A stretch of 32,986 nucleotides of DNA from Victivallales bacterium (GTDB lineage: Bacteria > Verrucomicrobiota > Lentisphaeria > Victivallales > UBA1829). The translations under genes and the position numbers were made by a program. Positions 17,820 to 25,519 of this stretch are shown here, in pieces. The DNA is taken from contig JAEEQN010000036.1 in NCBI GenBank assembly GCA_016285345.1, positions 1-32,986 of the forward strand, given 5' to 3'. A model generated the notes under the pieces. It saw only the letters and a program-made list of their open reading frames with translations, did not search any database and had not been told where the DNA came from. The stretch's first letter is position 1; every line of letters starts with the position of its first letter.

Positions 17820-20111
17820 ATGAAAAAAACCAGACTTATTCTTGTTATCGTCCTTGTATCGGCCATTCTGCTCGCTTGTCTCGGATTCCTGGGATATTTC
17901 GGGATCAGGACGATGCACCGGAGCCATCTGCGCGCGGAGGCACGGAGGGCTTTCGCCGAGGAAGACTGGAAGAAGGCGGAAAAGCTCCTGAACGAATACG
18001 TTTGGCAGGATCCCGACAGCGAGGAGGATTATGTCCGGCTGGCACAGGTCTACCGCCACTTCGGCAATATCGGCGCGGAGATGCACTGCTGGTACAAGGC
18101 CAGCGCGCTGAACCCGCTGAAGCCGGAGTACTGGGACAGTTACACCGAGTGCGCCATGAATGCCCGCGACTTCGCCCATCTCTACTCGTCCCTGAGCCGC
18201 AAACTCATTCTCAATGCGGATCTTTCCCGGAAAGATAAAATGCGGTATCTCGTCTGCGCGGTCATGACGGACCGTGCCGGAGAAGCGAAAAAGTATTATG
18301 AAGAAATGCTCAAGGCAGATCCGGAGATTTTCCGGGAGGATGATCTCGGTCGGCTTGCGGAATACGTCGTTACATTCGACAGGCTTTCCGATGCCGAACG
18401 CTCGAATTTTATCCGCGACGGCATTCAGTCGGACGATCCGTTCGTCCGGCTGGAGTCCATCCTCTACCTCGCCACGATGCTTGCCGTTTCGGGAGAGGAC
18501 TCCGATTCTCTTCTGAAACGGAAGGAAACGCTGCTGAAGCAGGCGGTCGAACTGAACCGGTACGCCGCGACTCCGTTTCTGGCCGATTTCTATTTTTCTC
18601 TCTGGAGATTCGGCTCCGTGATTGAGACAGCCGGCCCCTATCTGGCGGATATCGAGAATGCTCCGCTGGCCATTCTTTATGCGGAGAGCTGCGTGTACAG
18701 CGGGCAGCCGGAGAAGCTGAAACCGCTGATCGAACATTACCGTTCCCTCGGACGGAAATACAAGATGCAGACGGCTTATTTCGAGGCGCTGTACGATTTT
18801 ACGCAGGACAACGACGATTTCGCCAAACACATGATGGAAATCGGCACGGTACATACTGATCTCGCAAACCTGATGAACCTTCAGATCGCGCTCAACAACG
18901 ACAACGAGGAAAAAGTCGTTGCGATCTTCGAAACGATCATGACGAACCCGTCGTTCTTCGACCTGCGGGAACGGGCCCGTTCCGCGGTCCGCCTCTATCT
19001 CGGGAACAAGCTTCAGGAAAAACCGGATCTTGTCAGTGATCCCCGGTTCATCAAACTTGCCCGGCTTATTCCGGGACGCGGCATTAAGGATCCGTTACTG
19101 ATGCGCATCACGATTTCCGACCTGCGGAACAGGAATGTGCTGACACGGCAGATACTTGAGGAAAACCTGAAGGCGTTTCCGGAGGACACGTATCTTTTGG
19201 AGGTAGCCGCCGAGTTCGAACTCTTCAACGGCAATCCGGGAAAGTGTCTGGAATATGTCGAACGGTTCTATGCTTTGGAAAAAGAAAAGCATTCGATCCA
19301 GTTCGACCTTCTGCACATGCTCGCACTGGAGCTTGCGGGAAGAGTCGACGATGCGACGAAGGAATTCACCGACATGGTCGACAATACCGAAATGAATCGC
19401 GGAGTCCTCTACCGCTATCTCAGATTCTGCATCGATCACAAGCGAGCTGAGGAACTGTCGAAAATGGCGGACCGCCTTGATACATTGAATGCGCCGGATC
19501 TGAAGGCGCTGGCTCCTTTCTTCCGGGCGGAGGAACTGCTGCTTCAGGACAAGAAGGATGAGGCGCTTTCCCTGCTGAAAACCGCAAAGACGGACCATCC
19601 CGACTTCGCGTTCCGCGCGGCTAGTCTGTTCTTGCAATACGACCTGCTGGACGAGGCGCTTTCGCGTTATCTCGCGCTGGCCGGCGGCCATCCCGAAAAA
19701 CAAGTGGTCTTTGCCAATATCGCCGAAGTTTATCTGGCAAAAGGAATGAAGGCGGAGGCCCTTTCCTATGCGAAACAGGCGTGGGAAACGAATCAGGACA
19801 ATGGGATCGGCCAATTCGTCTATGCGAAAATGCTCGCGGCCAACGGGCAATATCAGGATGCGGAGAAAGTCCTCAACATCCCGAATCGCAAAGTCGAACT
19901 GCCGACTGAGGTCATGAATCTCTGGACGGATATCATGCGTCACGTCATCGAAAACAGCATCGCCGGTGAGAGATACATGCAGGCCGAGGAACAGTGCAAG
20001 CATCTGCTGACCATATCGCCTGACGACGAGTTCGCCAAGGAGAACCTGGAGAAAGTTCAGGAAAAACTCAAATCGAAAAAGGACGAGGCGAAATCTGCAA
20101 ACGCGGAGTGA
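17820..20111 (+). CDS. Membrane-anchored TPR-repeat protein, unit 1
   Basis: About 763 residues. One N-terminal hydrophobic segment (about 5-28) contains L-L-A-C, which could be a lipobox, followed by L-G-F-L-G-Y-F-G and then basic residues. The rest is continuous helical tetratricopeptide-like repeats with patterns such as A-E-K-L-L-N-E-Y-V-W-Q-D-P-D, V-Y-R-H-F-G-N and E-A-L-S-Y-A-K-Q-A-W. I chose the ATG at 17820 because it aligns with the start of its paralogue at 22049; an in-frame TTG at 17763 lies in the terminator T-tract and an ATG at 17802 is also possible. The substrate-binding or scaffold role is inferred only from TPR structure. The last 60 residues match the paralogue almost exactly. 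Confidence 0.88.
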   Translation: MKKTRLILVIVLVSAILLACLGFLGYFGIRTMHRSHLRAEARRAFAEEDWKKAEKLLNEYVWQDPDSEEDYVRLAQVYRHFGNIGAEMHCWYKASALNPLKPEYWDSYTECAMNARDFAHLYSSLSRKLILNADLSRKDKMRYLVCAVMTDRAGEAKKYYEEMLKADPEIFREDDLGRLAEYVVTFDRLSDAERSNFIRDGIQSDDPFVRLESILYLATMLAVSGEDSDSLLKRKETLLKQAVELNRYAATPFLADFYFSLWRFGSVIETAGPYLADIENAPLAILYAESCVYSGQPEKLKPLIEHYRSLGRKYKMQTAYFEALYDFTQDNDDFAKHMMEIGTVHTDLANLMNLQIALNNDNEEKVVAIFETIMTNPSFFDLRERARSAVRLYLGNKLQEKPDLVSDPRFIKLARLIPGRGIKDPLLMRITISDLRNRNVLTRQILEENLKAFPEDTYLLEVAAEFELFNGNPGKCLEYVERFYALEKEKHSIQFDLLHMLALELAGRVDDATKEFTDMVDNTEMNRGVLYRYLRFCIDHKRAEELSKMADRLDTLNAPDLKALAPFFRAEELLLQDKKDEALSLLKTAKTDHPDFAFRAASLFLQYDLLDEALSRYLALAGGHPEKQVVFANIAEVYLAKGMKAEALSYAKQAWETNQDNGIGQFVYAKMLAANGQYQDAEKVLNIPNRKVELPTEVMNLWTDIMRHVIENSIAGERYMQAEEQCKHLLTISPDDEFAKENLEKVQEKLKSKKDEAKSANAE
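19941..20051 (+). repeat. Near-identical 111-nt tract, copy 1 (in TPR gene 1)
   Basis: Aligned without gaps to 24191-24301, with about nine mismatches in all and only three in the first 78 bases, while the surrounding coding sequence has diverged widely. It encodes H-V-I-E-N-S-I-A-G-E-R-Y-M-Q-A-E-E-Q-C-K and the following residues. Confidence 0.9.
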
Positions 20112-20169
20112 ACCGTTCCCTCCCCATCCATAGTCCTGAGCTGGCTTTTTTCTGCAAATCAAGCTGTTC

Positions 20170-20370
20170 AGGACATTCAGCCTGGTCTTTCGGACGTCCC
20201 CCAAAAAAGAATGTCGATTGAGCAAACGGGTTGTCATTATCAACACTGGTTGAGGCTAATTACTTTTCAAGCAAAGACATTTATCTGCTAAGAAATTATC
20301 CTTATTTTTTCAAAAAAAAGTCAAAAAAGATGATAATTGGGTTGAAAAAGGTGTTTCTCGGGTGTATATT
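20170..20370 (+). repeat. Leader repeat copy 2 (upstream regulatory region plus promoter)
   Basis: About 200 bp homologous to 16168-16360 over its whole length. It ends in TTGAAA (20342-20347), 17 bp, TATATT (20365-20370), and the start codon of the next gene is 38 bases further on. It fills most of the gap between TPR gene 1 and secreted protein 2. No terminator is obvious after TPR gene 1. Confidence 0.85.
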
Positions 20371-20408
20371 TATTATTATGAACTAAACGAAACGGAGACT
20401 AAGGCTTC

Positions 20409-20876
20409 ATGAAACGGCTTCTGACAATTCTGGCGATCTTCCTGCTCGCAGCGGGCTTCTCGTTCGAGACCCTCGCCGTGGATGCGTTCGACGCGTCCAA
20501 AGCGGGTGAATACGCCGTGTCCGCGGAAGTTGCCGGACTGGAATCCGCCGTACAGGATGAGGCCGCCGCTCCGCTCTTCCTCTTCACCCGTTCCATCAAG
20601 TCCGCCGCCTCGGAATTCCTGCACCGCGAACTCGGCATCAACACCGTACACGGGCAGCCGCTCCCCGGCGTGCTGATCTCCCTTCTCCTCGGCGCTGCGT
20701 TCGGGCTCGCCCGGAAACTCCGGAACGGCCGCCGCTCGGCACAAACTGAAAAAACAACGGAAAACGCGCTTGTTCTGACCGCGCGTCTTCTCCGCATGCA
20801 GATTTCGTATTTGTATCCGCCTAATACTGTTCACACGATCTCCCCTGGACCGGATTTATTCTGTCAACGGGAATGA
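20409..20876 (+). CDS. Small secreted protein with GxPLP sorting signal and atypical C-terminal extension, unit 2
   Basis: A 155-residue protein. The signal peptide (MKRLLTILAIFLLAAGFSFE and on, cleavage near A-V-D) leads to a short mature region of about 55 residues. G-Q-P-L-P-G at 82-87, a hydrophobic helix (88-100) and R-K-L-R-N-G-R-R (102-109) follow, matching the end of the protein at 16460 in order and spacing. Unlike the other two members, the chain goes on for about 46 residues past the arginines, ending in F-C-Q-R-E. This tail may be genuine or the result of a frameshift or lost stop. It is the first gene after leader copy 2 and is followed by another GxPLP gene. Confidence 0.75.
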   Translation: MKRLLTILAIFLLAAGFSFETLAVDAFDASKAGEYAVSAEVAGLESAVQDEAAAPLFLFTRSIKSAASEFLHRELGINTVHGQPLPGVLISLLLGAAFGLARKLRNGRRSAQTEKTTENALVLTARLLRMQISYLYPPNTVHTISPGPDLFCQRE

Positions 20877-20886
20877 GGCGGGATTG

Positions 20887-20914
20887 CCGGCGCATCGGAC
20901 ATGATCGGCGCCGG
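20887..20914. repeat. Hairpin between the two GxPLP genes of unit 2
   Basis: CCGGCGC (20887-20893) pairs with GCGCCGG (20908-20914), with a further ATC/GAT pairing inside. No T-tract follows, so RNA stabilisation or processing is more likely than termination. A second small stem (GGCGGA/TCCGCC, 21027-21041) lies just ahead of the next gene. No promoter is seen in 20877-21069. Confidence 0.4.
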
Positions 20915-21069
20915 AGTTCCATGGCCGCGGTCCACGGGGCGCCGCGAGCCGGATTCCAAACAATTGAATGCCCCGAAACCGCTTCCGGACTCTCACAACA
21001 AAACACAAAACAAGACCGGAAACACGGCGGACAATCCGCCAAAACAAACAAACGATAAGGTAATCTACA

Positions 21070-21771
21070 ATGAAACTTCACAATATTCTTCTCACCGCCG
21101 CTCTCTTCATCTCCGCCGGCATCGCTTCCGCTTTGGACGAATCCCCGGCCGATGAAGAAACCATCCAGTCTTTCACGTTCAATACGGCTAACAATGTGTA
21201 TTACTGGCAGACTGCCGGAAACAATACTTTGACCGTAACTCTGATGCAGTATAAGGGCGAAGCCACCGATGAAGACGGCTGGACCTATTACGCGGTCGGT
21301 TACGATAAAGACGGTATCGCCTGGGAACAGGCTCTGACTTTGGAAAACGAAAATATCTCCGGTACTGAAATCACGGGTAAAGACAAGGCCGCTCTTCCCA
21401 CGTACCGCAACGGCGATTTCGACGCCTATAAGTTTGACGTTTCCTTTAATGACAAGGAAATTGAGAAAATCGGTATCAGAGGCCGCAACGGTTCTGGAAA
21501 CCAGAACGTTTATTCCGCTGACAATAATCAGGCAACAAACAAGACGCATTTCTCGGACCAAAATACGGAAACGGTTCTGTTCTTCGGGAAGAATCAGTTC
21601 CAGAATGGCACTATCGCCGCCGTGATCACTGCGGGCGGTTCCTATGTTAATAACGGTAACGGCGGCAATATGGGCGCTCCGCTTCCGGCTCCGGTCGCAA
21701 CGCTCCTCATCGCCCTTGGCTTCGGTGCCGCTCTGCTGATGTACCGTAACCGCAAGCAGGTGAAAGCCTGA
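21070..21771 (+). CDS. Secreted protein with GxPLP C-terminal sorting signal, second of unit 2
   Basis: A 233-residue exported protein of unknown function. The signal peptide MKLHNILLTAALFISAGIAS ends with A-S-A, and an acidic beta-rich body rich in Asn, Tyr and Asp follows. The last 32 residues are G-A-P-L-P-A-P, a hydrophobic helix and Y-R-N-R-K-Q, the same length from motif to C-terminus as in the protein at 16460. N-N-G-N-G-G-N precedes the signal as a linker. Probably co-transcribed with the gene at 20409, since no promoter lies between them. A weak ribosome binding site (TAAGG) is about 12 bases upstream. The body has lower G+C than the surrounding housekeeping genes. Confidence 0.84.
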   Translation: MKLHNILLTAALFISAGIASALDESPADEETIQSFTFNTANNVYYWQTAGNNTLTVTLMQYKGEATDEDGWTYYAVGYDKDGIAWEQALTLENENISGTEITGKDKAALPTYRNGDFDAYKFDVSFNDKEIEKIGIRGRNGSGNQNVYSADNNQATNKTHFSDQNTETVLFFGKNQFQNGTIAAVITAGGSYVNNGNGGNMGAPLPAPVATLLIALGFGAALLMYRNRKQVKA

Positions 21772-21787
21772 GTTTCTGAATCCCTGA

Positions 21788-21814
21788 TCGGGGAAGTCAT
21801 TTCGGCTTTCCCGA
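21788..21814 (+). repeat. Hairpin after the GxPLP gene
   Basis: TCGGGGAAG (21788-21796) pairs with CTTTCCCGA (21806-21814), 9 bp with one G-T pair. No T-tract follows. It lies between the stop codon and the terminator at 21877. Confidence 0.45.
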
Positions 21815-21876
21815 AAGGGATAGCTCTATAACAGTCAAGAATGCCGGATCCGCCGGAAAGCGGAAACGTCATCAAA

Positions 21877-21921
21877 GCAGACAGTTCGTTCTCTCCCCGG
21901 ACGGACTGCCTGCTGGTTTTT
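21877..21921 (+). terminator. Terminator between GxPLP gene and TPR protein 2
   Basis: GCAG-x-CAGTTCGT (21877-21889) pairs with ACGGACTG-x-CTGC (21901-21913), 12 pairs with one mismatch, followed after three bases by TTTTT. Its position mirrors the terminator of unit 1. No clear promoter is visible between it and the TPR gene at 22049. Confidence 0.65.
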
Positions 21922-22048
21922 ATTCCAGAATGCTCTTCCGCCGGAAAGCAATCGGGAACACAGAGACCGACATGAACAGGTCCGCAAAGTACCATCGCGG
22001 ATATCCGACAGAAATCAAAGCGAACGGAAAAAGAAAGATGAAACGGAC

Positions 22049-24370
22049 ATGAACCGAAAAATCATCGCGATCATCGTGCTGGGACTCGTGCTTCTCGCAA
22101 GCTTGCTGGCATGTGGATATTTCGGCTTGAAGACGGTCCGGCGCACCCGGTTGCGCCGCGCAGCAATGGAGGCATACGAAAAAAAAGACTACATTCTGGC
22201 GGAGCGTCTTCTGCATGCCTATGTCCGGCAGGATCCGAACGCCGAAGCGGAATTCGTGACACTGGCTAATGTTTATCATGTGTTCGGCAATGCTGAGATG
22301 GAAGCGCAGATGTGGCAGACTGCAAGCGCCCTGAACCCGCTGAAGCAGGAATACCACGAGAACATGCTGACAAGTGCGGTGCAATCCGCAAGTTATGACC
22401 TCCTGCACAGCATTCTGGGGCGGAAAGCAAAAATGGGCGAGAGCTTCACCGATCAGGAACTTTACCTTTATGTAATCTCCTCCTTTCGGTCTGGTTACCG
22501 GAAGGATGGAACCGACACTTACACAAAAGCAGTGGAAAACAATCCCGAAGCATTCCATAAAAGCGATCTCGGGCGGATGGCGGAATTCATGGTCAAGTAT
22601 TCTGAGTTATCCGAGGCGGAACGGAACAATTTCCTGAATCAGGCAATGCAATCGGAGGATCCCGTTATCCGATTCGAAGCAATTTATACTGTCATCAACC
22701 GAACGGCGCAGGACGGCAACGACGAAGCCGATGATGAACAGATGACCGAATTGCTGAAACATGCAATGGAAACCAATTATTTCGTAGGTGCGCCGCTTTT
22801 GGCGGATTATTATTTCTCGAAAACCCGCTTCGGGGAAGCGATCTCGGTAGCAGAACCGTATTTGAAGACGATTGATGATCTCAGCATGTATCTGCTATAC
22901 GCGGAGAGCTGCGTTTTTAAGGGGAAACTGGATGAACTGAAGGAACTGGAAAAGAAATTACGCACAAAGTCGGGATATCTGCCGTTCCTGGCAGATTATT
23001 GCTCGATTTTAATCGCGTATCTGGAAAACGATGAAGATAAAATTGTCGCGGCTGTCCGGAAATCCGGAAAACTTGTCAATTCCCCGCTTTCGCGTTTTAT
23101 CCGCTTGCGTGTGGCGCTTGCAACCGATGTGTTTAGTGAGATACGGGCCATAGCGCAGGAAATCTTCCCGGCAGCCCCCTTTTACGATCTGCACAACCGC
23201 GCTTCTATCGTTTGTTTGGACTATATTTCCGGCGAAATGAAAAAAAAGGAGAATCAGAAGGACCCGTCGCAAATAGCGGAGCTGGCGAAGATATTGTCAA
23301 GCTATTTGGTCGGGAACAGGTTGCTTACGGAAATCATCCTCATGGACCAGTATAAAAAGGGCATAGCAAAGGAAGCCGATCTGCTGTCTGCCATGGAAAT
23401 GTTCCCCGACGATGCTCTTTTAATGCGACTTACTGCTGAGTATCTGATTTTCAACGGAAAACCGGAACAGGCTCTGTCCATCATTGAGCATATTCTGTCG
23501 TCCACGGATGAAACAATAGAGGAACCGGACCGAGGAATCCTGTTCCTTTTCATGTTGGCTCTGGACCAGGTTGGACGGCATGAAGAGGCCGCGAACGTCT
23601 TTCAAAAGCTGGTGGAGCAATCCGAATTCGATTTGGATATTCTGGGCCAGTATTTCCATTATTGCGTGAAGAACAAACAAAAAGACAACCTGACATCAAT
23701 GGCCGACAGGCTTGATGCCGTACAAGACGGGAAACTGGAGCATTTCGGGAAATTCTTCCGTGCGGCGGCACTGCTTCTGACTGAAAAAGAAGCAGAACAG
23801 AATGAGGCGTTGGATATTCTTGCCTCGACCCCGACCGGCAGTCCGGAATTCACTTTCTATGCGGCAAACCGTTTGTGCGAAAATGACCGGCTCGACGAGG
23901 CGGAGGCAAAATACAAAGCGATTCTGAAAACATACCGGACACCATCGCTTATTCATGTGAACCTGTCTATCATCTACCATGCCAAAGGCGACAAACAGAA
24001 ATCATTGGAAGAAGCGAAGGAAGCATTTGACTTGGAGAAAGGCTCTGCATCCATGCTCTCCGCATTCATATATGCGAAAAGGCTGTCCGAGGCAAAACGT
24101 TACGAGGAAGCAGTGAATATTCTCAATTTCCCTCACCGCGCCGTGAATTACCGCGAGGATGTCGTCGAACTTTGGGTCGAATGCATGCACCACGTCATCG
24201 AAAACAGCATCGCCGGGGAGAGATACATGCAGGCCGAGGAACAATGCAAACATCTGCTGACCATTTCGCCCGACGACGAATTCGGCAAAGAGAATCTGGA
24301 GGAAGTCCGGGAACTTATCAAGCAGCAGAATGACAAGGGGCATCCCGAACAGACCGCTCCCGCCGCTTAA
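22049..24370 (+). CDS. Membrane-anchored TPR-repeat protein, unit 2 (paralogue of the gene at 17820)
   Basis: A 773-residue paralogue of the protein at 17820. The N-terminal hydrophobic segment also contains L-L-A-C followed by G-Y-F-G and basic residues. The same landmarks recur in the same order: A-E-R-L-L-H-A-Y-V-R-Q-D-P-N, V-Y-H-V-F-G-N, A-S-A-L-N-P-L-K, L-Y-A-E-S-C-V, and a near-identical C-terminal segment. The rest is helical repeat sequence of TPR type with considerable divergence. A soluble scaffold outside the membrane, tied to the adjacent sorted proteins, is an inference from context. Codon use is more AT-rich than in the unit 1 copy. A good terminator follows. Confidence 0.88.
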   Translation: MNRKIIAIIVLGLVLLASLLACGYFGLKTVRRTRLRRAAMEAYEKKDYILAERLLHAYVRQDPNAEAEFVTLANVYHVFGNAEMEAQMWQTASALNPLKQEYHENMLTSAVQSASYDLLHSILGRKAKMGESFTDQELYLYVISSFRSGYRKDGTDTYTKAVENNPEAFHKSDLGRMAEFMVKYSELSEAERNNFLNQAMQSEDPVIRFEAIYTVINRTAQDGNDEADDEQMTELLKHAMETNYFVGAPLLADYYFSKTRFGEAISVAEPYLKTIDDLSMYLLYAESCVFKGKLDELKELEKKLRTKSGYLPFLADYCSILIAYLENDEDKIVAAVRKSGKLVNSPLSRFIRLRVALATDVFSEIRAIAQEIFPAAPFYDLHNRASIVCLDYISGEMKKKENQKDPSQIAELAKILSSYLVGNRLLTEIILMDQYKKGIAKEADLLSAMEMFPDDALLMRLTAEYLIFNGKPEQALSIIEHILSSTDETIEEPDRGILFLFMLALDQVGRHEEAANVFQKLVEQSEFDLDILGQYFHYCVKNKQKDNLTSMADRLDAVQDGKLEHFGKFFRAAALLLTEKEAEQNEALDILASTPTGSPEFTFYAANRLCENDRLDEAEAKYKAILKTYRTPSLIHVNLSIIYHAKGDKQKSLEEAKEAFDLEKGSASMLSAFIYAKRLSEAKRYEEAVNILNFPHRAVNYREDVVELWVECMHHVIENSIAGERYMQAEEQCKHLLTISPDDEFGKENLEEVRELIKQQNDKGHPEQTAPAA
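24191..24301 (+). repeat. Near-identical 111-nt tract, copy 2 (in TPR gene 2)
   Basis: Partner of 19941-20051; see that entry. Differences are mostly third-position changes plus one that swaps alanine for glycine in F-A-K-E-N / F-G-K-E-N. Confidence 0.9.
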
Positions 24371-24393
24371 ACGCATCTTTGCACCAATCAATA

Positions 24394-24440
24394 CGTCCCG
24401 GCCGTCTGAAAGAATGTTGGCCGGGACGCTTGCTTTTTTT
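24394..24440 (+). terminator. Terminator of unit 2, upstream of the zinc transporter
   Basis: CGTCCCGGCC (24394-24403) pairs perfectly with GGCCGGGACG (24419-24428), with a 15-base loop, followed after five bases by TTTTTTT. Confidence 0.88.
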
Positions 24441-24457
24441 CCCTTTTCGTGTATAGT
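24430..24457 (+). promoter_or_regulatory. Promoter of the znuACB-like operon
   Basis: TTGCTT (24430-24435), a 16-bp spacer and TATAGT (24452-24457), overlapping the T-tract of the preceding terminator and 31 bases upstream of the ATG at 24488. Confidence 0.5.
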
Positions 24458-24468
24458 AATTGATTACT
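24455..24468 (+). promoter_or_regulatory. Candidate metal-repressor operator (perfect palindrome)
   Basis: AGTAAT-TG-ATTACT is a perfect inverted repeat covering the end of the -10 hexamer and the expected transcription start. Zinc-uptake operons are usually repressed by Zur/Fur or MntR/DtxR-type regulators binding such AT-rich palindromes at this place. Which regulator acts here cannot be told. Confidence 0.5.
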
Positions 24469-24487
24469 TTTGCATGAAGGAGCATTT

Positions 24488-25519
24488 ATGAAATTCTTTA
24501 CCATCAGTTTTCTGCTCGCGCTCATCGCGCTCTGCGCCGTCCTGTACTTCCTGCCCGGCAAGATCACGTCGGTGGTGCATACCACAACCCAGGAAGGCTA
24601 CGGCGTCGCCGCGACCACGTACCCGATCTGGGTGCTGACCCGCGAAGTCGTAGACGGGACCGGGATCGAGGTCGAGCTTTTGACACCGCCGGACGCCGGA
24701 TGCCCCCACGACTACGTCCTGACCCCGAACGACCTCATGAAGGTCTCCGCCGCCCGCAAGCCGCTTCTGCTGTTCAAGAACGGCGCGGGTCTCGACGATC
24801 ACATCTGCAAGGCGGCGCTGTCTGCGGGCAAAGGCATCGTGGTGATCGACACCGGCGCCGGAATCAAGGTGATAGGCGACGACGATGACGACGACCATGA
24901 CCACGATGCTGAAGACGATCATGACGAACATGAAGAGCACGAAGGCGAGGACGACCACGACGGACACGAGACGGAAGGTCATCATCATCACCATCACGGC
25001 GGCGAAAACGGACATTTCTTCGCAAGTCCTTACGAGGCGCGGAAGATCGTCGCGACGATCGCCGACGAGCTCGCCAAGACCGACATCCTCCACGCGAACA
25101 AATTCCGCGAAAACGCCGCCAAGCTCGACAAACGCCTCCAGATGCTCGGCGATTCCTTCAAGGCGCAGCTTGAGCCTTTCGCGGACAAACACGTCGCCGC
25201 CCAGCACAACGTCTTCGATTACCTCCTGCGCGACTGCGGATTCGAAATGCCGCTCGCGATCTTCGCCGATCCCGAAACGCCCCCCTCGCCCGCCGAGATC
25301 ACGGCCATGACAAAGGAATTCAAGGAGCACGGCGTGAAAGTCATCTTCACCGAGCCGCAGTACCCGGACGAACTCGCCAAGCTCATCGGCAAGGAAACGG
25401 GGGCGACTGTCGTGAAGATCGACCCCGTGGCGTCCGGCCCCGCCGATCCGCCCGCCGGATACTATTTCGACGTGATGAACAACAACCTCGAAATCATGAA
25501 GAAGGCGCTGGCGGAATGA
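24488..25519 (+). CDS. znuA: Zinc ABC transporter substrate-binding protein (ZnuA-like)
   Basis: A 343-residue cluster A-I solute-binding protein. The N-terminal hydrophobic segment (about 4-23) exports or anchors it. Metal ligands expected for the family are H74 in C-P-H-D-Y, H176 in N-G-H-F-F-A, H240 in A-A-Q-H-N-V-F-D-Y, and D312. Between the first two is a long loop (131-176) made almost only of Asp, Glu, His and Gly with six His in a row, the zinc-gathering loop typical of ZnuA and absent from manganese-specific relatives. AAGGAG 7 bases ahead fixes the start at 24488 rather than at an ATG 18 bases upstream. The stop overlaps the ATP-binding gene by four bases. Confidence 0.92.
   Translation: MKFFTISFLLALIALCAVLYFLPGKITSVVHTTTQEGYGVAATTYPIWVLTREVVDGTGIEVELLTPPDAGCPHDYVLTPNDLMKVSAARKPLLLFKNGAGLDDHICKAALSAGKGIVVIDTGAGIKVIGDDDDDDHDHDAEDDHDEHEEHEGEDDHDGHETEGHHHHHHGGENGHFFASPYEARKIVATIADELAKTDILHANKFRENAAKLDKRLQMLGDSFKAQLEPFADKHVAAQHNVFDYLLRDCGFEMPLAIFADPETPPSPAEITAMTKEFKEHGVKVIFTEPQYPDELAKLIGKETGATVVKIDPVASGPADPPAGYYFDVMNNNLEIMKKALAE

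Noticed and set aside
24980..25010. Run of six histidine codons that could suggest a cloning tag
   Set aside because: It is internal to the Asp/His-rich metal loop of a ZnuA-type protein, where such runs are normal.
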